A DNA stretch of 64,000 nt from Pseudomonas aestuarii (GCF_027988105.1 NZ_JAQJZJ010000008.1:214511-278510), one strand, 5' to 3'; counted from the first letter of the stretch, positions 27,392 through 36,357 are shown. The notes: generated by a model not told the origin, from the letters alone. Made by a program: numbers and translations.

Positions 27392-28771
27392 TCAGGCAAT
27401 CAGGATAAACCCGACAAAGGCCAAGCCTGCTGCGATCAGGGTATAGGGCAACTGGGTGATGGCATGACTGATCAGGTTACAACCCGAGCCTTGGGCGGCC
27501 AGCACGGTTGAATCGCTATAGAAGCAAGCCTGACTACCGAAAGCCGAAGCAGACAGCAGCGCGCCGATGGTCAGCGGGATATCTGCCTGCAGCGCATAGG
27601 CCAGGGGCATGACAATGGGAATGGTCACGGCAAAGATGCCCCAGGACGATCCCGTGGCGAAGGCCAACACGGCCATGGCCAGAAACACCATGGCCGGCAG
27701 CATCTGCGGGCTCATATAGGGTTTAAGCGACTCCACCACATATTGCGGCAGCATCAACTGATCGCACACCTCCTTGAAGATAAAGGCGGCGATCACGATA
27801 CCGATGGCCGGCAGCATGGTCTTGAATCCATCGATCATCTGATCGAGCATTTCGGACAAAGACATCAAGCGCTGCAGCAGGTAGAACGGCACGGTAATGG
27901 CCAGGGTAGCCAGCATGCCCATCCATACATCGATATCGAAATAGACGGTAAAGCCAATCAGCATGAACAGCGGCACCAGGAAGTTGTAAAGCCTGCCGCC
28001 GTCCTTGTCCGCCCCTTCGAATTCCTCCTCCAGCGACTTCATCGAGTAGTTGTGTTCGGGGCTCAGTTCGCCCACGTGCATGGCACCGGCCGAACCGTGA
28101 CGTGCGGCCATCTCGGCTTTGCGCATGGGACCAAAGGCCGGTACCACCCCGGCAGCTACCAGCAGCACCAGAATCACCGCGAACCAGGCATAGAGCATGT
28201 AGGGGATGGCCTGGATATACACGCTGATGCCCTGGCCGGTGGCGGCAATATCGTTGCTCTCCAGCAGGCCGCCGAAGAACACCGCCCAGGTCGACAACGG
28301 TACCAGCACGCAGATCGGAGCCGCAGTGGAGTCCACCACATAGGCGAGCATCTCGCGGGAGATCCGGAAGCGGTCGGTGACCCGCTTCATGGTTTCGCCC
28401 ACAGTCAGGGCATTGAGGTAGTCATCGACGAAGATCACCACGCCCAGAGCAAAGGTCATCAGCAGCGAGGAGCGTCGCCCCTTGGCCAGCTTCAACGCCG
28501 CACAACCGAAAGCCAGGGCCCCACCGGTACGCACCAGCAAGGCGATCAGCGCGCCGAAGCTGCCACAGACCAAGATCAGCCAGCCAATGGTTTCGTCCTG
28601 CATCACCTTGAGGGAAATTTCGGAGAAGTTGTTCAACGTCTCGGCCGGCGACAGCAGCATCAAACCGGAGATGGCACCCAGAACCAGGGCCAGGATGGGC
28701 CGTCGCAACATGACCGCCAGGATCAACACGACAGCAGGGGGAATCAGACTCAGCGCAGTAGGTTCAGACAT
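27392..28771 (-). CDS. NhaC-family Na+/H+ antiporter-like protein
   Basis: 459 residues, about 11 membrane helices. Family features are the acidic membrane motif GVVIFVDDYLNALTVGETM and the late segment GALLSASAFGSQACFYSDST. The relatives include MleN/NhaC exchangers and amino-acid or malate antiporters, so the substrate beyond Na+/H+ is not fixed. The ATG at 28771 gives MSEPTALS; a TTG three codons upstream is less likely. It is bounded by strong terminators on both sides and so is transcribed alone. It looks inserted between the ribosomal alpha operon and katG when compared with P. aeruginosa order. Confidence 0.87.
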   Translation of the reverse strand: MSEPTALSLIPPAVVLILAVMLRRPILALVLGAISGLMLLSPAETLNNFSEISLKVMQDETIGWLILVCGSFGALIALLVRTGGALAFGCAALKLAKGRRSSLLMTFALGVVIFVDDYLNALTVGETMKRVTDRFRISREMLAYVVDSTAAPICVLVPLSTWAVFFGGLLESNDIAATGQGISVYIQAIPYMLYAWFAVILVLLVAAGVVPAFGPMRKAEMAARHGSAGAMHVGELSPEHNYSMKSLEEEFEGADKDGGRLYNFLVPLFMLIGFTVYFDIDVWMGMLATLAITVPFYLLQRLMSLSEMLDQMIDGFKTMLPAIGIVIAAFIFKEVCDQLMLPQYVVESLKPYMSPQMLPAMVFLAMAVLAFATGSSWGIFAVTIPIVMPLAYALQADIPLTIGALLSASAFGSQACFYSDSTVLAAQGSGCNLISHAITQLPYTLIAAGLAFVGFILIA

Positions 28772-28895
28772 GATGTGCAATTGTTCTTATTGGGGCCGCA
28801 AGACGGCGGGATCGGAAGACCCACGAACCTTACCCGAGCCGGCATGCGCACACAATATCAAACACGACGTGCGGAATATTATTCATCGCAAAAAC

Positions 28896-28925
28896 AAAAA
28901 AACCGGGCCAAGGCCCGGTTTTTTC
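28896..28925 (-). terminator. Terminator of the ribosomal alpha operon
   Basis: AAAAAACCGGGCC - AA - GGCCCGGTTTTTT, with a short stop-to-stem distance after rplQ. Very strong. Confidence 0.95.
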
Positions 28926-28938
28926 TACAACCTACAAC

Positions 28939-29325
28939 TTACTCGGCAGCTTCTACTGCGCCGCCGACCGGACGGTCAACCAGCTCAACATAAGCCATCG
29001 GAGCGTTGTCGCCAGTGCGGAAACCGCACTTGAGGATACGCAGATAACCGCCCTGACGGGTGGCATAACGCTTGCCCAGGTCGTTGAACAACTTACCGAC
29101 AATGGCTTTCGAACGGGTACGATCGAAGGCCAGACGACGGTTGGCAACGCTGTCTTCTTTAGCCAGAGTAATCAGCGGCTCGGCAACGCGACGCAGCTCT
29201 TTGGCTTTCGGCAGAGTAGTTTTGATCAGCTCGTGCTCGAACAGCGACACCGCCATGTTCTGGAACATAGCCTTACGGTGTGCGCTTGTGCGGCTAAGGT
29301 GACGGCCACTTTTACGATGACGCAT
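28939..29325 (-). CDS. rplQ: 50S ribosomal protein L17
   Basis: 128 residues, full length for gammaproteobacterial L17. It begins MRHRKSGRHLSRTSAHRKAM and has the GKLFNDLGKRYATRQGGY segment. L17 binds 23S rRNA near the polypeptide exit tunnel. It is the last gene of the alpha operon, followed directly by the strong terminator. A variable alanine-rich tail (VGGAVEAAE) is common in pseudomonads. The start is 42 bases after the rpoA stop, so it is cotranscribed and its level is set with rpoA. Confidence 0.98.
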   Translation of the reverse strand: MRHRKSGRHLSRTSAHRKAMFQNMAVSLFEHELIKTTLPKAKELRRVAEPLITLAKEDSVANRRLAFDRTRSKAIVGKLFNDLGKRYATRQGGYLRILKCGFRTGDNAPMAYVELVDRPVGGAVEAAE

Positions 29326-29367
29326 GGTTCAATTCCTTACCAAACTGACGTTCGGTGATGATGACGA

Positions 29368-30369
29368 TCAGGCAGTCGCCTTATCGTCTTTCTTCAGACT
29401 TGCCGGCGGCCAGTTGTCGAGGCGCATACCGAGGGAAAGACCGCGTGAAGCCAGAACGTCCTTGATTTCAGTCAGGGATTTCTTGCCCAAGTTCGGCGTT
29501 TTCAACAATTCTACTTCGGTGCGCTGAATCAGGTCGCCGATGTAGTAAATGTTCTCTGCCTTGAGGCAGTTTGCCGAACGTACAGTCAGTTCCAGGTCAT
29601 CAACCGGACGCAACAGGATCGGATCGATCTCGTCTTCCTGCTCGATAACCACAGGCTCACTGTCACCCTTGAGGTCGACGAACGCAGCCAACTGCTGTTG
29701 CAGGATGGTTGCGGCACGGCGGATAGCCTCTTCAGGATCCAGAGTACCGTTGGTCTCCAGGTCAATAACCAACTTGTCCAGGTTAGTACGCTGCTCAACA
29801 CGAGCGTTCTCTACCACGTACGACACACGGCGTACCGGGCTGAATGAAGCATCCAGCTGCAAGCGACCAATGCTGCGGCTTTCATCTTCATCGCTCTGAC
29901 GAGCATCAGCCGGCTCATAGCCGCGACCACGAGCTACGGTGAGCCTCATGTTCAGCGCGCCAGTGGAAGCCATGTTGGCGATCACGTGGTCGCCATTGAC
30001 GATTTCGACATCATGATCCAGCTGAATATCGGCAGCGGTGACTACACCCGAGCCCTTCTTCGCCAGAGTCAGCGTCACTTCGTCGCGACCGTGCAACTTG
30101 ATAGCCAAGCCTTTCAGGTTAAGCAGGATTTCAATGACATCTTCCTGAATACCTTCGATGGCGCTGTACTCATGGAGTACACCGTCAATCTCGGCCTCGA
30201 CTACTGCACAGCCAGGCATGGAGGACAACAGGATGCGACGCAGCGCGTTGCCCAAGGTGTGTCCAAAGCCACGCTCGAGAGGCTCGAGTGTGATCTTGGC
30301 GCGGGTCGGACTGACCACCTGCACATCGATATGGCGGGGGGTCAGGAACTCATTTACCGAAATCTGCAT
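29368..30369 (-). CDS. rpoA: RNA polymerase alpha subunit
   Basis: 333 residues. The N-terminal dimerisation domain (about 1-235) includes EPLERGFGHTLGNALRRILL, the contact region for beta and beta'. A flexible linker joins it to the C-terminal domain (about 250-320). That domain has the helices that touch UP elements and activators: SANCLKAENIYYIGDLIQRT and LLKTPNLGKKSLTEIKDVLA. It assembles the core enzyme. It lies between rpsD and rplQ, as in all gammaproteobacterial alpha operons, and is expected to fall under S4 autoregulation. Confidence 0.99.
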   Translation of the reverse strand: MQISVNEFLTPRHIDVQVVSPTRAKITLEPLERGFGHTLGNALRRILLSSMPGCAVVEAEIDGVLHEYSAIEGIQEDVIEILLNLKGLAIKLHGRDEVTLTLAKKGSGVVTAADIQLDHDVEIVNGDHVIANMASTGALNMRLTVARGRGYEPADARQSDEDESRSIGRLQLDASFSPVRRVSYVVENARVEQRTNLDKLVIDLETNGTLDPEEAIRRAATILQQQLAAFVDLKGDSEPVVIEQEDEIDPILLRPVDDLELTVRSANCLKAENIYYIGDLIQRTEVELLKTPNLGKKSLTEIKDVLASRGLSLGMRLDNWPPASLKKDDKATA

Positions 30370-30391
30370 GGATGCACCTATTTTCTAGCCC

Positions 30392-31012
30392 TTACTTGGA
30401 GTAGAGCTCGACAATCAGGCTTTCGTTGATGTCAGCGGACAGATCACTGCGAACCGGTACGGCTTTGAATACGCCGGACTTCTTCTCAATGTCTACTTCT
30501 ACCCATTCAACGCGGCCACGCTGGGCACACAGCTCAAGAGCCTGAACAATGCGCAGCTGATTCTTCGACTTCTCGCGAACTGCAACGACGTCGCCAGCTT
30601 TAACCTGGTAGGACGGCACGTTTACAGTCTTACCGTTTACGCTGATCGCCTTGTGCGAAACCAGCTGACGGGATTCGGCGCGGGTAGCACCATAGCCCAT
30701 ACGATAAACCACGTTATCCAGACGGCACTCGAGCAGTTGCAGCAGGTTCTCACCAGTAGCGCCTTTCTTGCCGGCTGCTTCTTTGTAATAACCGCTGAAT
30801 TGACGCTCAAGCACACCGTAGATACGACGAACTTTTTGCTTCTCACGCAGCTGGGTGCCGTAGTCGGACTGACGGCCACGGCGCTGACCGTGAATACCTG
30901 GGGCTGCTTCGATGTTGCACTTCGATTCCAGGGCGCGGACGCCACTTTTCAGGAAAAGATCAGTGCCTTCACGACGAGACAGTTTGCATTTGGGACCAAT
31001 GTAACGAGCCAT
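30392..31012 (-). CDS. rpsD: 30S ribosomal protein S4
   Basis: 206 residues, starting MARYIGPKCKLSRREGTDLF, with the S4 RNA-binding domain at about 96-160 (LECRLDNVVYRMGYGATRAE). It nucleates 16S 5'-domain assembly and affects decoding accuracy. In E. coli S4 represses the alpha operon by binding its mRNA leader; whether this leader keeps that fold cannot be settled by eye. The gap to rpsK is 17 bases. No cysteine zinc knuckle of the Bacillus type is present beyond Cys9 and Cys32. Confidence 0.98.
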   Translation of the reverse strand: MARYIGPKCKLSRREGTDLFLKSGVRALESKCNIEAAPGIHGQRRGRQSDYGTQLREKQKVRRIYGVLERQFSGYYKEAAGKKGATGENLLQLLECRLDNVVYRMGYGATRAESRQLVSHKAISVNGKTVNVPSYQVKAGDVVAVREKSKNQLRIVQALELCAQRGRVEWVEVDIEKKSGVFKAVPVRSDLSADINESLIVELYSK

Positions 31013-31029
31013 TTCTCACTGTCTCCTGA

Positions 31030-31419
31030 TTACACGCGACGCTTCTTCGAAGGACGGCATCCGTTGTGCGGGATGGGTGTCACATCGGTGATGCTGGCGA
31101 TCTTGTAACCGCAGCCGTTCAATGCACGGACAGCGGACTCACGACCCGGACCGGGACCCTTGACGTTGACGTCGAGGTTCTTCAGGCCGAATTCCAGCGC
31201 AGCTTGACCAGCACGTTCAGCAGCCACCTGGGCAGCGAACGGGGTGCTTTTACGCGAGCCGCGGAAGCCTGAACCACCAGAGGTAGCCCAGGACAGGGCG
31301 TTGCCCTGACGGTCAGTAATGGTCACGATTGTGTTGTTGAATGAAGCGTGGATGTGGGCGATGCCATCAACCACTGTCTTTTTGACTTTCTTACGAGTAC
31401 GAGCAGCAGGTTTTGCCAT
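31030..31419 (-). CDS. rpsK: 30S ribosomal protein S11
   Basis: 129 residues. It is characterised by HIHASFNNTIVTITDRQGN near the start, the GGSGFRGSRKSTPFAAQVAA loop and the basic C-terminus CRPSKKRRV. S11 lies on the 30S platform and shapes the 690 loop and the E site. It is the second gene of the alpha operon, 30 bases after rpsM. Length and all key basic residues are normal. Confidence 0.98.
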   Translation of the reverse strand: MAKPAARTRKKVKKTVVDGIAHIHASFNNTIVTITDRQGNALSWATSGGSGFRGSRKSTPFAAQVAAERAGQAALEFGLKNLDVNVKGPGPGRESAVRALNGCGYKIASITDVTPIPHNGCRPSKKRRV

Positions 31420-31449
31420 GACTAGATTCCTGTCGATGCGCGAATGCGA

Positions 31450-31806
31450 TTACTTGCGGATCGGCTTACGCGGGCCCTTACGGGTACGCGCGTTGGTCTT
31501 GGTACGCTGACCGCGAACCGGCAGACCACGACGATGACGCAGGCCGCGGTAGCAACCCAGGTCCATCAAGCGCTTGATTTTCATGTTCACTTCACGACGC
31601 AGGTCGCCTTCGGTATTAACCTTGGCTACTTCGCCACGCAGCTGCTCGATCTGCTCGTCAGAGAGATCCTTGATCTTTACTGCCGGATTGACACCGGCAG
31701 CCGCACAGATTTTCTGCGCGGTAGTGCGACCGACACCAAAGATGTAGGTCAGCGAGATAACAGTGTGCTTGTTATCCGGAATGTTTACGCCTGCAATACG
31801 GGCCAT
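31450..31806 (-). CDS. rpsM: 30S ribosomal protein S13
   Basis: 118 residues: MARIAGVNIPDNKHTVISLT, the helix-hairpin-helix YIFGVGRTTAQKI, and a basic tail ending TRKGPRKPIRK that reaches the P-site tRNA. S13 also bridges to L5 of the large subunit. It opens the alpha operon here, preceded by about 130 bases that hold the terminator hairpin after rpmJ, so a separate promoter or leader for the alpha operon probably lies between. Confidence 0.98.
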   Translation of the reverse strand: MARIAGVNIPDNKHTVISLTYIFGVGRTTAQKICAAAGVNPAVKIKDLSDEQIEQLRGEVAKVNTEGDLRREVNMKIKRLMDLGCYRGLRHRRGLPVRGQRTKTNARTRKGPRKPIRK

Positions 31807-31892
31807 TCAGTGGAACTCCAATTGACAGCTACCTACGCCCCGGAAGCCAAGAAATGAGGCGCGAGATATTAGCGCTGTAGAAACAAATAATC

Positions 31893-31920
31893 AACCCGGC
31901 AGCGCACTAGCTGCCGGGCT
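31893..31920 (-). terminator. Terminator-like hairpin between spc and alpha operons
   Basis: Ten-base stem CCCGGCAGC.../...GCTGCCGGG around GCACTA, followed on the minus strand by a T-rich run (TGATTATTTG). It lies 18 bases after the rpmJ stop and marks the spc/alpha junction; it may be only partly efficient. Confidence 0.75.
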
Positions 31921-31937
31921 TGTAACTTAAATCACAC

Positions 31938-32054
31938 TCAGCCTTGGCGCTGCTTGTGACGCGGTTCCGCGCTGCAAATAACTCGAACGACACCTTCACG
32001 ACGAATAATCTTGCAGTTGCGGCACAGCTTTTTCACTGACGCACGAACTTTCAT
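31938..32054 (-). CDS. rpmJ: 50S ribosomal protein L36
   Basis: 38 residues, read directly from the minus strand: [20 protein letters not shown] and onward. It holds Cys11, Cys14, Cys27 and His33, so it is the zinc-binding (C+) form. L36 is the smallest ribosomal protein and stabilises 23S domain V. It is the last gene of the spc operon, 28 bases after secY. The zinc-binding form implies that a zinc-free paralogue could exist elsewhere for zinc starvation, as in P. aeruginosa. Confidence 0.96.
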
Positions 32055-32082
32055 CACCAACTCCTCGAACCTTGTGGACACT

Positions 32083-33411
32083 TCAGCGCATCATGCCGCT
32101 GCCGTAGCCCTTCAGGTTGGCTTTCTTCATCAGGGATTCGTACTGGTTCGAAACGAGGTGCGATTGTACTTGCGACATAAAGTCCATCACAACCACTACC
32201 ACGATCAGCAACGAGGTCCCGCCGAGATAGAACGGTACGTTGGCCGCCACCACCAGGAACTGGGGAAGCAGGCACACGGCCGTCATGTACAGAGCACCGA
32301 ACATGGTCAAACGAGTCAATACGCCATCGATATAGCGCGCCGACTGCTCGCCTGGACGGATGCCCGGAATAAAGGCACCGGACTTCTTCAGGTTTTCCGC
32401 TACGTCTTTCGGATTGAACATCAGTGCCGTGTAGAAGAAGCAGAAGAAAACGATCCCCGCACTAAACAGCAAAATGTTCAACGGCTGACCAGGAGCGATA
32501 GCCTGTGAAATATCCTGCAGCCAGCCCATACCTTCGGACTGACCAAACCAGGCACCCAGCGAGGCCGGGAACAACAGCAGGCTGCTGGCAAAAATAGCCG
32601 GGATAACCCCCGCCATATTCACCTTCAAAGGCAAGTGGCTGGTCTGCGCGGCAAAGACCTTGCGGCCCTGCTGACGCTTGGCGTAGTGCACCGCAATGCG
32701 GCGCTGCCCACGCTCAATGAACACCACGAAACCGATGATCGCTACTGCCAGCAAACCGATGGCCATCAGGGCAAAGATATTGATATCGCCCTGCCGAGCA
32801 GACTCGAAAGACTGCCCGATCGCCGACGGCAGACCGGCTACGATGCCTGCAAAAATCAGCATCGAAATACCGTTACCAACACCACGCTCGGTGATTTGCT
32901 CGCCCAACCACATCATGAACATCGCACCCGCCACGAAGGTGGTGACTGCAACGAAGTGGAAGCCGAAATCGGCCGAAAACGCGACGCCCTGGCTCGCCAA
33001 ACCAACGGACATGCCGATTGCTTGAACGAATGCCAGGACGAGTGTGCCGTAGCGGGTGTATTGGCTGATCTTGCGACGACCAGCCTCACCTTCCTTCTTC
33101 AACTGCTCCAGCTGCGGACTGACAGCGGTCATGAGCTGCATGATGATCGACGCCGAAATGTACGGCATGATCCCCAATGCAAAAATGCTCATGCGCTCCA
33201 GTGCGCCACCGGAAAACATGTTGAACAAGCTAAGAATGGTCCCCTCATTCTGTCGAAACAGGTCTGCCAACCGGTCCGGATTGATGCCAGGAACTGGAAT
33301 GTGTGCGCCAATCCGATAGACGATAATCGCCATGAACAGAAAGCGCAGACGAGCCCAGAGCTCGGATAACCCGCCATTGCTGAGCGCTGAGAGAGCACCT
33401 TGCTTAGCCAT
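32083..33411 (-). CDS. secY: Preprotein translocase subunit SecY
   Basis: 442 residues, ten membrane helices. Typical features are the plug region after helix 1 ([15 protein letters not shown]), the lateral-gate helices and the conserved cytoplasmic loop [20 protein letters not shown]. It forms the protein-conducting channel of the inner membrane with SecE (encoded at 58762) and SecG. It sits between rplO and rpmJ in the spc operon, as usual, with the start adjoining the rplO stop. Confidence 0.98.
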
Positions 33412-33846
33412 TTATTCCTCGAACTTACCGCCAGCTGCTTCGATAGCCGCACGCGCACCTTTGGTGGCAGCGATACCTTTAAGGGTGACAGCGCGAGTAA
33501 CCTCACCGGACAGCATGACTTTCACACGCCGTACATGTTGGTTAATCAGGTTGGCATCCTTCAGCGCTTGCAGAGTAATAACGCCGCCTTCGACCTTGTT
33601 CAGCTCGGAGGTACGCACTTCTGCGCGATCCATAGCCTTCAGGGACACGAAACCGAACTTGGGCAAACGACGGTGCAGAGGCTGCTGGCCGCCTTCGAAA
33701 CCCGGAGCAATGGTGCCACCGGAGCGGGAGGATTGACCCTTGTGGCCACGGCCACCAGTCTTACCCAACCCACTACCGATACCACGGCCCGGACGGTGCT
33801 TCTCGCGACGGGAACCCGGCGCAGGACTCAGATCGTTCAGGTACAT
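33412..33846 (-). CDS. rplO: 50S ribosomal protein L15
   Basis: 144 residues. The glycine-rich N-terminal arm (RPGRGIGSGLGKTGGRGHKG) winds into 23S rRNA, and the C-terminal domain carries GEVTRAVTLKGIAATKGAR. A late-assembly protein of the large subunit. It starts three bases after rpmD and ends directly before secY. Length matches E. coli L15 (144). Confidence 0.98.
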   Translation of the reverse strand: MYLNDLSPAPGSRREKHRPGRGIGSGLGKTGGRGHKGQSSRSGGTIAPGFEGGQQPLHRRLPKFGFVSLKAMDRAEVRTSELNKVEGGVITLQALKDANLINQHVRRVKVMLSGEVTRAVTLKGIAATKGARAAIEAAGGKFEE

Positions 33847-33849
33847 GTG

Positions 33850-34029
33850 TTAACCCTCGACTCGCAGCATGTAGTAGGCCTTGTTGATCATCCCGCGATT
33901 CTCGGGAGTATCCAGGACTTCTACGGTGTGACCGATGCGACGCAGACCCAACCCCTTCACACAGAGTTTGTGGTTGGGGATACGGCCGGTCATGCTTTTG
34001 ATCAGCGTGACTTTTACGGTATTAGCCAT
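33850..34029 (-). CDS. rpmD: 50S ribosomal protein L30
   Basis: 59 residues read from the minus strand: MANTVKVTLIKSMTGRIPNH, then a KGLGLRRIGHTVEVLD core, ending YYMLRVEG. This is the short bacterial L30 fold (beta-alpha-beta). Position between rpsE (2-base gap) and rplO (3-base gap) is that of every spc operon, and the start is the ATG at 34029 just after the rpsE stop. Confidence 0.97.
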   Translation of the reverse strand: MANTVKVTLIKSMTGRIPNHKLCVKGLGLRRIGHTVEVLDTPENRGMINKAYYMLRVEG

Positions 34030-34031
34030 GA

Positions 34032-34532
34032 TTAGAGAATCTCCTCGACGCTCTTGCCACGCTTGGCCGCAACAGAGTCAGGCGACTGCATAGCTTTCAA
34101 ACCTTTGAAAGTGGCATGCACCACGTTCACCGGGTTAGTCGAGCCATAGCACTTGGCCAGAACGTTCTGCACACCAGCCACTTCCAGCACAGCACGCATG
34201 GCGCCGCCGGCGATGATACCGGTACCCTCGGAAGCCGGCTGCATGTACACCTTGGAGGCGCCATGACCGGACTTCATTGCGTATTGCAGAGTGGTGCCGT
34301 TCAGGTCCACCTGGATCATGTTGCGACGAGCAGCTTCCATAGCTTTCTGGATAGCGGCTGGCACTTCACGGGACTTGCCACGGCCGAAACCGACGCGACC
34401 CTTACCATCACCCACCACGGACAACGCGGTGAAAGTGAAGATACGGCCACCCTTTACGGTTTTGGCTACGCGGTTAACCTGCACCAGCTTCTCGATATAG
34501 CCTTCATCGCGCTTTTGGTCGTTATTTGACAT
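34032..34532 (-). CDS. rpsE: 30S ribosomal protein S5
   Basis: 166 residues. An N-terminal double-stranded RNA-binding fold (YIEKLVQVNRVAKTVKGGRI with GDGKGRVGFGRGKSREVPAA) precedes the S5 C-terminal fold. The residues around VNRVAKTVKGG, where spectinomycin-resistance changes occur in other bacteria, look wild type. S5 controls translational fidelity and mRNA unwinding with S4. The neighbours rplR and rpmD are each within 3 bases. Confidence 0.98.
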   Translation of the reverse strand: MSNNDQKRDEGYIEKLVQVNRVAKTVKGGRIFTFTALSVVGDGKGRVGFGRGKSREVPAAIQKAMEAARRNMIQVDLNGTTLQYAMKSGHGASKVYMQPASEGTGIIAGGAMRAVLEVAGVQNVLAKCYGSTNPVNVVHATFKGLKAMQSPDSVAAKRGKSVEEIL

Positions 34533-34535
34533 AAC

Positions 34536-34886
34536 TTAGAACTCCAGCCCGCCTTCACGAGCAGCATCAGCCAGCGCCTGAACGCGGCCGTGGTACTTGA
34601 AGCCAGAACGGTCGAATGCAACCTGAGTCACACCAGCGGCTTTCGCACGCTCGGCAACCAGCTCGCCAACTTTCTTGGCCGCGTCGATATTGCCAGTGGC
34701 GCCATCACGCAGTGCTTTGTCCAAGGTCGAGGCGCTGGCCAAAACCTTGCTGCCGTCGGCCGAAATGACCTGGGCATAGATGTGCTGCGAAGAGCGATAC
34801 ACGCAGAGACGCACGGCTTCGAGCTCGTGCATTTTCAGACGTGCTTTGCGAGCGCGACGCAGTCGAGTAACTTTTTTGTCGGTCAT
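34536..34886 (-). CDS. rplR: 50S ribosomal protein L18
   Basis: 116 residues. The basic N-terminus TDKKVTRLRRARKARLKMHE binds 5S rRNA, and the C-terminal fold ends FDRSGFKYHGRVQALADAAR. With L5 and L25 it joins 5S rRNA to the central protuberance. The start is 10 bases after rplF and the stop 3 bases before rpsE. Confidence 0.98.
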   Translation of the reverse strand: MTDKKVTRLRRARKARLKMHELEAVRLCVYRSSQHIYAQVISADGSKVLASASTLDKALRDGATGNIDAAKKVGELVAERAKAAGVTQVAFDRSGFKYHGRVQALADAAREGGLEF

Positions 34887-34896
34887 TTGCTAGGCC

Positions 34897-35430
34897 CTAC
34901 TTCTTCTTGGCTTCTTTACGACGGACGACTTCGTCAGCGTAACGAACACCTTTGCCCTTATAAGGTTCAGGACGACGGAAATCACGGATTTCCGCAGCAA
35001 CCTGACCAACCAGTTGTTTATCGACACCCTTGATCAGGATTTCGGTCTGGCTAGGGGTTTCAGCAACAACGCCTTCCGGCAGCTCGTAATCGATCGGGTG
35101 GGAGAAGCCTAGAGCCAGGGACAAGACCTGACCTTTGGCTTGCGCCTTGTAACCAACGCCTACCAGCTGAAGCTTGCGCTCGAAGCCAGTGCTGACGCCG
35201 ATCACCATGTTGTTGACCAATGCGCGAGTGGTACCGGCCATTGCGCGAGTCTGCTGGTCTCCGTTGCGAGCAGCAAAACGCAGCTCACCGGATTCCTGGA
35301 CCACTTCAACGGACGAATGAATGTTCAGCTCTAGAGCACCCTTGGCACCCTTAACCGAAAGCTGCTGACCGGCGAGACTAATCTCTACACCAGCGGGCAA
35401 CGTGACGGGGTTCTTAGCGACGCGTGACAT
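34897..35430 (-). CDS. rplF: 50S ribosomal protein L6
   Basis: 177 residues, two similar alpha/beta domains, beginning MSRVAKNPVTLPAGVEISLA. The signature RRPEPYKGKGVRYADEVVRR is near the C-terminus. L6 lies by the sarcin-ricin loop and the factor-binding site. Twelve bases separate it from rpsH. Length equals that of other Pseudomonas L6 proteins. Confidence 0.98.
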   Translation of the reverse strand: MSRVAKNPVTLPAGVEISLAGQQLSVKGAKGALELNIHSSVEVVQESGELRFAARNGDQQTRAMAGTTRALVNNMVIGVSTGFERKLQLVGVGYKAQAKGQVLSLALGFSHPIDYELPEGVVAETPSQTEILIKGVDKQLVGQVAAEIRDFRRPEPYKGKGVRYADEVVRRKEAKKK

Positions 35431-35442
35431 GCTTATCCCCCC

Positions 35443-35835
35443 TTAGAACACTGTACAGAGCACTTCGCCGCCGACACCGGCAGCGCGCGCCGCGCGGTCC
35501 GTCATCACACCTTTGTTGGTGGAGACGATAGAAACGCCGAGACCGCCACGAACTTTTGGCAAATCATCAACGGACTTGTACTGGCGAAGGCCTGGACGGC
35601 TAACGCGCTTGACTTCTTCGATAACCGGACGGCCTTCGAAATATTTCAGCTCGATGGACAGCTGCGGCTTAACTTCACCGCTGATCTGATAACCCGCAAT
35701 ATAACCTTCGTCTTTCAAGACTTTGGCTACAGCCACCTTCAACGTGGAAGACGGCATGCTTACGACGGACTTTTCAGCCATCTGGGCATTACGGATACGA
35801 GTTAGCATGTCCGCTAACGGGTCCTGCATACTCAT
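35443..35835 (-). CDS. rpsH: 30S ribosomal protein S8
   Basis: 130 residues: MSMQDPLADMLTRIRNAQMA, and the C-terminal KVRGGLGVSIVSTNKGVMTD that recognises helix 21 of 16S rRNA. In E. coli S8 is the translational repressor of the spc operon. Here the gene is preceded by a 200-base gap with a hairpin, unlike the tight packing of its neighbours, so expression downstream of rpsN may be adjusted at this point. Confidence 0.98.
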   Translation of the reverse strand: MSMQDPLADMLTRIRNAQMAEKSVVSMPSSTLKVAVAKVLKDEGYIAGYQISGEVKPQLSIELKYFEGRPVIEEVKRVSRPGLRQYKSVDDLPKVRGGLGVSIVSTNKGVMTDRAARAAGVGGEVLCTVF

Positions 35836-36038
35836 GGGCTAGACGCTCCTGATACAAAAAGAATTAGCCTTACGGCTAGAGTCACCAAAACGCCGGGCAA
35901 ATCAAAAACCCTGGCTCAGGCGAGCCGAGCATTCTAGAGACTGATCAAAAATGAATCAAGCCCCAAAAGGGGCTTGTTTCATTTTGCCTGCCTGAATCTG
36001 CCAAGTATCTCAACCGGACAGACCCAGGATGCAACGAC
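35836..36038 (-). promoter_or_regulatory. rpsN-rpsH spacer with terminator-like hairpin
   Basis: The spacer is about 200 bases inside an otherwise tightly packed operon. A perfect stem AAGCCCC / GGGGCTT with AAAA loop lies at 35958-35975. On the minus strand it is followed by GATTCATTTTTG. It could act as an attenuator, or separate an upstream S10-spc transcript from one starting before rpsH. No strong promoter is evident. Confidence 0.55.
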
Positions 36039-36344
36039 TTACCAGCTGGCCTTGACCAGACCTGGCACGTCACCACGCATTGCAGCTTCACGAAGCTTGA
36101 TACGCGACAGACCGAACTTGCGATACACGCCGTGCGGACGACCGGTAATGCGGCAGCGATTGCGCAGGCGCGAGGCACTGGCATCACGCGGTTGCTTCTG
36201 CAGAGCCACCTGAGCTTCCCAGCGCGCTTCTGGACTGGCGTTCAGATCGGCGATGGTAGCTTTCAGCGCAGCACGCTTCTTCGCGTACTTGGCTACCGTC
36301 TGCTGACGCTTCAGCTCGCGGTTTTTCATGCTCATTTTAGCCAT
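36039..36344 (-). CDS. rpsN: 30S ribosomal protein S14
   Basis: 101 residues, the long gammaproteobacterial form beginning MAKMSMKNRELKRQQTVAKY. The C-terminal RCRITGRPHGVYRKFGLSRI has only one cysteine, so this is the zinc-independent (C-) type. S14 sits in the head of the 30S subunit. The ATG at 36344 leaves 13 bases after the rplE stop; the longer open frame overlapping rplE is not used. Confidence 0.97.
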   Translation of the reverse strand: MAKMSMKNRELKRQQTVAKYAKKRAALKATIADLNASPEARWEAQVALQKQPRDASASRLRNRCRITGRPHGVYRKFGLSRIKLREAAMRGDVPGLVKASW

Positions 36345-36357
36345 GGTCCAACTCCAA

